The notes under the pieces are model-generated. The model had not been told where the DNA came from and ran no database searches. It saw only the letters and a list, made by a program, of their open reading frames with translations. From contig NZ_LT607754.1 of assembly GCF_900090285.1 (NCBI RefSeq), positions 62,001 through 126,000 on the forward strand: a stretch of 64,000 bases of DNA, in the 5' to 3' direction. Origin of the DNA: Micromonospora inositola (lineage in GTDB: Bacteria; Actinomycetota; Actinomycetes; Mycobacteriales; Micromonosporaceae). Positions within the stretch are counted from its first letter, which is position 1; every line of letters starts with the position of its first letter. Shown piece after piece: positions 61,581 through 64,000 of the stretch. Made by a program: the position numbers and the translations under genes.

Positions 61581-61841
61581 ATGGCTACCTGCGAGGTCTG
61601 CGGTAACGACTACTGGATGGCGTTCGAGGTGCGCACGGTCAGCGGGGACGTGCACACCTTCGACTGCTTCGAGTGCGCGATCCACAAGATGGCGCCGATC
61701 TGCGAGCACTGCCAGATCAAGATCGTCGGTCACGGCGTCGAGGTCTCTGGCCGCTTCTTCTGCTGCGCACACTGCGCCCGCGCCGTGGAAGGCACGGAGG
61801 GCGCCGAGATCCGGGACGCGGTCGGCGCCCGCCCCGCCTGA
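61581..61841 (+). CDS. Cys-rich small metal-binding protein
   Basis: An 86-aa protein with CEVCGN, DCFECAIH, CEHCQIK and CCAHCAR, four CxxC clusters plus His residues, likely two zinc sites. It resembles conserved actinobacterial prokaryotic-ribbon proteins. The ATG follows GGGGGG. No operon partner. Confidence 0.85.
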   Translation: MATCEVCGNDYWMAFEVRTVSGDVHTFDCFECAIHKMAPICEHCQIKIVGHGVEVSGRFFCCAHCARAVEGTEGAEIRDAVGARPA

Positions 61842-61912
61842 CCGGCGGGTCCGGTCCACCCGCGCCGGCCGGCGGTGCGGCCCCGTCCGCCCGGCACCTG
61901 GCCGGCAGCCGA

Positions 61913-61948
61913 TATACCTGAGGGGCATATTTATGACTCTCAGGTATA
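61913..61948. repeat. AT-rich inverted repeat
   Basis: TATACCTGAG (61913-61922), 16-base spacer GGGCATATTTATGACT, CTCAGGTATA (61939-61948). It is perfect over 10+10 bases and strikingly AT-rich for this genome, in the 61842-62065 gap. No gene within. It may be a regulator site or a small mobile-element end. Confidence 0.6.
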
Positions 61949-62065
61949 CCGCTCACCGCGATGTTTCCGCCGACGGGCGGCCAGGGGCCACCGGGGGCGA
62001 CCGGGCATGGGCCGGCGGCCGGGCGTGATCGCCCTCCGCCGGAGGGCGGCCCGCGAGGGACCGCC

Positions 62066-62071
62066 TACCAT
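62066..62071 (+). promoter_or_regulatory. leaderless-type -10
   Basis: TACCAT ends six bases before the ATG at 62078. Confidence 0.5.
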
Positions 62072-62077
62072 CGCGGG

Positions 62078-62524
62078 ATGCCGTCGCAGCCTGTCGAGGT
62101 CCGGGTCGCCACCTTCGCCGACCTGGACGCCCGCACCTTCCACGACCTGCTCCGGCTGCGCATCGACGTGTTCGTGGTGGAGCAGGCGTGCCCGTACCCG
62201 GAGCTGGACGGCCGGGACGTCGAGCCGGGCACCCGGCACCTCTGGCTGACCCGGGACGGCGACGTCGTGGCGTACCTGCGGATCCTGGCCGACCCGGGCG
62301 GCGTGGCGCGGATCGGCCGGGTCGTGGTGGCGCCGACGGCGCGCGGCGGTGGCCTGGCCGGACGGCTGATGACCGAGGCGCTCGCCCAGGTGGGCGAGCG
62401 GCCGTGCGTGCTGGAGGCGCAGACCCACCTGGTCGACTTCTACGCCGGACACGGCTTCACGGTCAGCGGCGCCGACTACGTCGAGGACGGCATCCCGCAC
62501 ACCCCGATGCGCCGCCACGCCTGA
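62078..62524 (+). CDS. ElaA-type GNAT acetyltransferase
   Basis: A 148-aa GNAT: FHDLLRLRIDVFVVEQACPYPELDGRD is the diagnostic ElaA start, RIGRVVVAPTARGGGLAGRLM the acetyl-CoA loop and YAGHGFTVSGADYVEDGIPHTPM the C-terminus. Leaderless-type start (TACCAT at six bases). Confidence 0.9.
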   Translation: MPSQPVEVRVATFADLDARTFHDLLRLRIDVFVVEQACPYPELDGRDVEPGTRHLWLTRDGDVVAYLRILADPGGVARIGRVVVAPTARGGGLAGRLMTEALAQVGERPCVLEAQTHLVDFYAGHGFTVSGADYVEDGIPHTPMRRHA

Positions 62525-62623
62525 CCCGCCCCGCCGTCGTGGCGCGCGTCGACCCGGCGGGGTAACGCCCGGGACATTGATTACGCTGAGCCCTCCAGTG
62601 AGATCATTCGGAGGGACTCAGCT

Positions 62624-64000
62624 GTGAGATTTACGGGGATCCGCTGGAACCGCCGGACCGCCGGCATCGGCGCCGCGATAGTCGCGACCGCCGTGGCCGG
62701 CACGGCGAGCCTGGCCGCTGCCGGCTTCGGCGAGGACCTCGCCGGGTGGAGCGCCGGGGACGAGCCGGTCAGCACGGCGCTGCACACCGTGGCCTTCCCG
62801 GCCGCGAACGGCCGCGAGGTGACGATCCCGAGGCGGGACACCGACCGGTTCGCCATGGTCGGTGTCACCTGGGCGAACCCCAAGGTCGACTTCAAGGGCA
62901 CGATCGACGTCCGCACGCACGCGGTGGACGGCAAGTGGTCCGGCTGGCGGCCGCTGGAGCTCGACAACCACTTCGGTCCGGAGCCGGGTGCCGAGGCGAC
63001 CGCCGGCAAGGCGCGCGGCGGCACGGACCCGCTCTGGGTCGGCCCGTCCGACGGAGTCGAGGTGCGGGCCAGCGCTGCCGGCGGCACCAGCGACCAGCTC
63101 CCCGCCGGGCTGCGCCTGGAGCTGGTCGACCCGGGCCAGACGAAGCGCCGCAAAGCCGGCGCCGCCGGCGCCGGACACGTCCGGCCGGAGCGCCTCCAGC
63201 CGGTCGCCGAGGTGCGGGCGCTCGAGCCCACCGCGACCGACCCGGCGCCCACCGACACCGCGCCAACCGACCCGACGCCGGCCGATCCGCCGACCACGAC
63301 CGCGCCGGCCGAGACCACCGCCCCGGCGCCGACCGACACCACCGCGCCACCGGCGGCGACCACCGCGCCCGCGCCGACCACCACCGCGGCCCCGGCGCCC
63401 ACCACCACCGCGCCCCCCACCACCGCGCCCGCGAACCCGGTCCCCACGCCGAAGGTGGTCACCCGGGCGGAGTGGAAGGCCGACGAGTCGATCGTCACCG
63501 ACCAGCCGACGTACGGAACGACGGTCAAGGCGTTCTTCGTGCACCACACCGCCGGCACCAACAGTTACAGCTGCGCCGACTCGGCCGCCATCGTCCGGGG
63601 CATCGAGGTCTACCACGTCAAGAGCAACGGCTGGAACGACATCGGCTACAACTTCCTCGTCGACAAGTGCGGAGTCGTCTTCGAGGGCCGCAAGGGCGGC
63701 ATCGACAAGCCGGTGACCGGGGCGCACACCTACGGCTTCAACACCGACAACGCCGCGATCGCCGTGCTCGGCACCTACATCAGCACCGGCATCCCCACCG
63801 TGGTGCAGGACGCCGTCGCGCACGTCGCCGCGTACAAGCTCGGCCAGTACGGCAACGACCCGCTCGGCAAGGTCACCCTGACCTCGGGGGTGGAGGGCAA
63901 ATACCACCTGGGCCAGCAGGTGGTCTTCAACCGGATCTCCGGGCACCGCGACGCGGTGGCCACCGAGTGTCCAGGTGACGCCCTCTACGGCCAGCTGGCG
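62624..64000 (+). CDS. PGRP-type N-acetylmuramoyl-L-alanine amidase, 3' partial
   Basis: The GTG at 62624 (GGAGGG upstream) opens a frame that runs past the window end (459 codons seen). It has a signal peptide (GIGAAIVATAVAGTASLAAAG), a beta-rich region (about 45-170), a Thr/Pro/Ala-rich linker (about 195-280) and a PGRP/amidase_2 domain. KAFFVHHTAGT holds the first zinc His, NDIGYNFLVDKCGVVFEGR the Tyr and core, and ISGHRDAVATECPGDALY the second His, with Cys as the third ligand. It cleaves the amide between muramic acid and the stem peptide, outside the cell. Confidence 0.9.
   Translation, partial: MRFTGIRWNRRTAGIGAAIVATAVAGTASLAAAGFGEDLAGWSAGDEPVSTALHTVAFPAANGREVTIPRRDTDRFAMVGVTWANPKVDFKGTIDVRTHAVDGKWSGWRPLELDNHFGPEPGAEATAGKARGGTDPLWVGPSDGVEVRASAAGGTSDQLPAGLRLELVDPGQTKRRKAGAAGAGHVRPERLQPVAEVRALEPTATDPAPTDTAPTDPTPADPPTTTAPAETTAPAPTDTTAPPAATTAPAPTTTAAPAPTTTAPPTTAPANPVPTPKVVTRAEWKADESIVTDQPTYGTTVKAFFVHHTAGTNSYSCADSAAIVRGIEVYHVKSNGWNDIGYNFLVDKCGVVFEGRKGGIDKPVTGAHTYGFNTDNAAIAVLGTYISTGIPTVVQDAVAHVAAYKLGQYGNDPLGKVTLTSGVEGKYHLGQQVVFNRISGHRDAVATECPGDALYGQLA

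Overview
The window is very GC-rich actinobacterial chromosome. GTG starts are common, many genes look leaderless, and the gene types (DevRS/Acg dormancy genes, BsaP-dependent biotin synthesis, LigD-type polymerase, many small actinobacterial families) fit Micromonosporaceae, most likely Micromonospora or a close relative. That assignment is inference from style and gene content, not from a marker gene. No prophage, integrase, intact IS, CRISPR array, rRNA or origin was seen.

Layout. 1-4.6 kb: a DosR-type hypoxia module with an Acg-like protein (cut by the window start), a DevS-like two-GAF histidine kinase, a DevR/NarL regulator and a second Acg-like protein with two DosR-box-like sites upstream. 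4.6-6.8 kb: a nucleoside-diphosphate-sugar epimerase-like protein and a secreted lysozyme-like protein. 7.0-10.2 kb: two leftward tRNA clusters (Gly-Val and Gly-Cys-Val, with identical Gly and Val genes) bracketing a DUF6458 membrane protein, a PEP mutase-like enzyme and a divergent ArsR/DUF5937 regulator with a palindromic site. 10.4-14.2 kb: a secreted anchored protein, a methyltransferase, a P450, and a chimeric gene in which a truncated ABC ATPase runs into half of a monooxygenase domain. 14.2-17.5 kb: biotin genes bioF-bioD diverging from bioB-bsaP. 17.5-26.7 kb: GNAT, MFS exporter, GlxA-type regulator, LPXTG surface protein, aldehyde dehydrogenase, two ACT-domain proteins and an APH-like kinase. 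26.7-29.5 kb: a remodelled cellobiose-type locus (LacI regulator, GH1 beta-glucosidase, and promoter/operator fused to the last codons of a lost sugar permease). 29.5-35.1 kb: pRiA4b-type protein, a 39-aa Cys-rich mini-protein overlapping a RibD-like reductase, a frameshifted thermolysin-type protease, and two membrane proteins.

35.3-42.9 kb is the most striking part: a co-directional operon of a HerA-type ATPase, SbcD (Mre11), SbcC (Rad50) and a NurA-like nuclease, followed by a spermidine-synthase-like gene. This is the archaeal end-resection gene set inside an actinobacterial genome. A 59-bp repeat sits once before sbcD and four times in tandem between sbcC and nurA. A diverged copy lies at the bioF/bioD junction. 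The unit appears to supply a ribosome-binding site and a GTG start at coupled gene junctions. Other DNA-repair genes follow: an AlkA-like glycosylase, a stand-alone ATP-dependent ligase (LigC type) and a LigD-type polymerase domain. No Ku gene is in the window.

43-64 kb: an ECF sigma/zinc anti-sigma pair and a nearby lipoprotein, small conserved proteins, a secreted TAP-type peptidase, a two-helix K+ channel, GNATs, a four-gene MacB/FtsX-type ABC exporter operon, MsrB, a CBM48 protein, a Cys-rich small protein, an AT-rich inverted repeat, and a PGRP-type amidase cut by the window end. At least sixteen genes share one start architecture: a TANNNT or CANNNT hexamer exactly six bases before an ATG or GTG.
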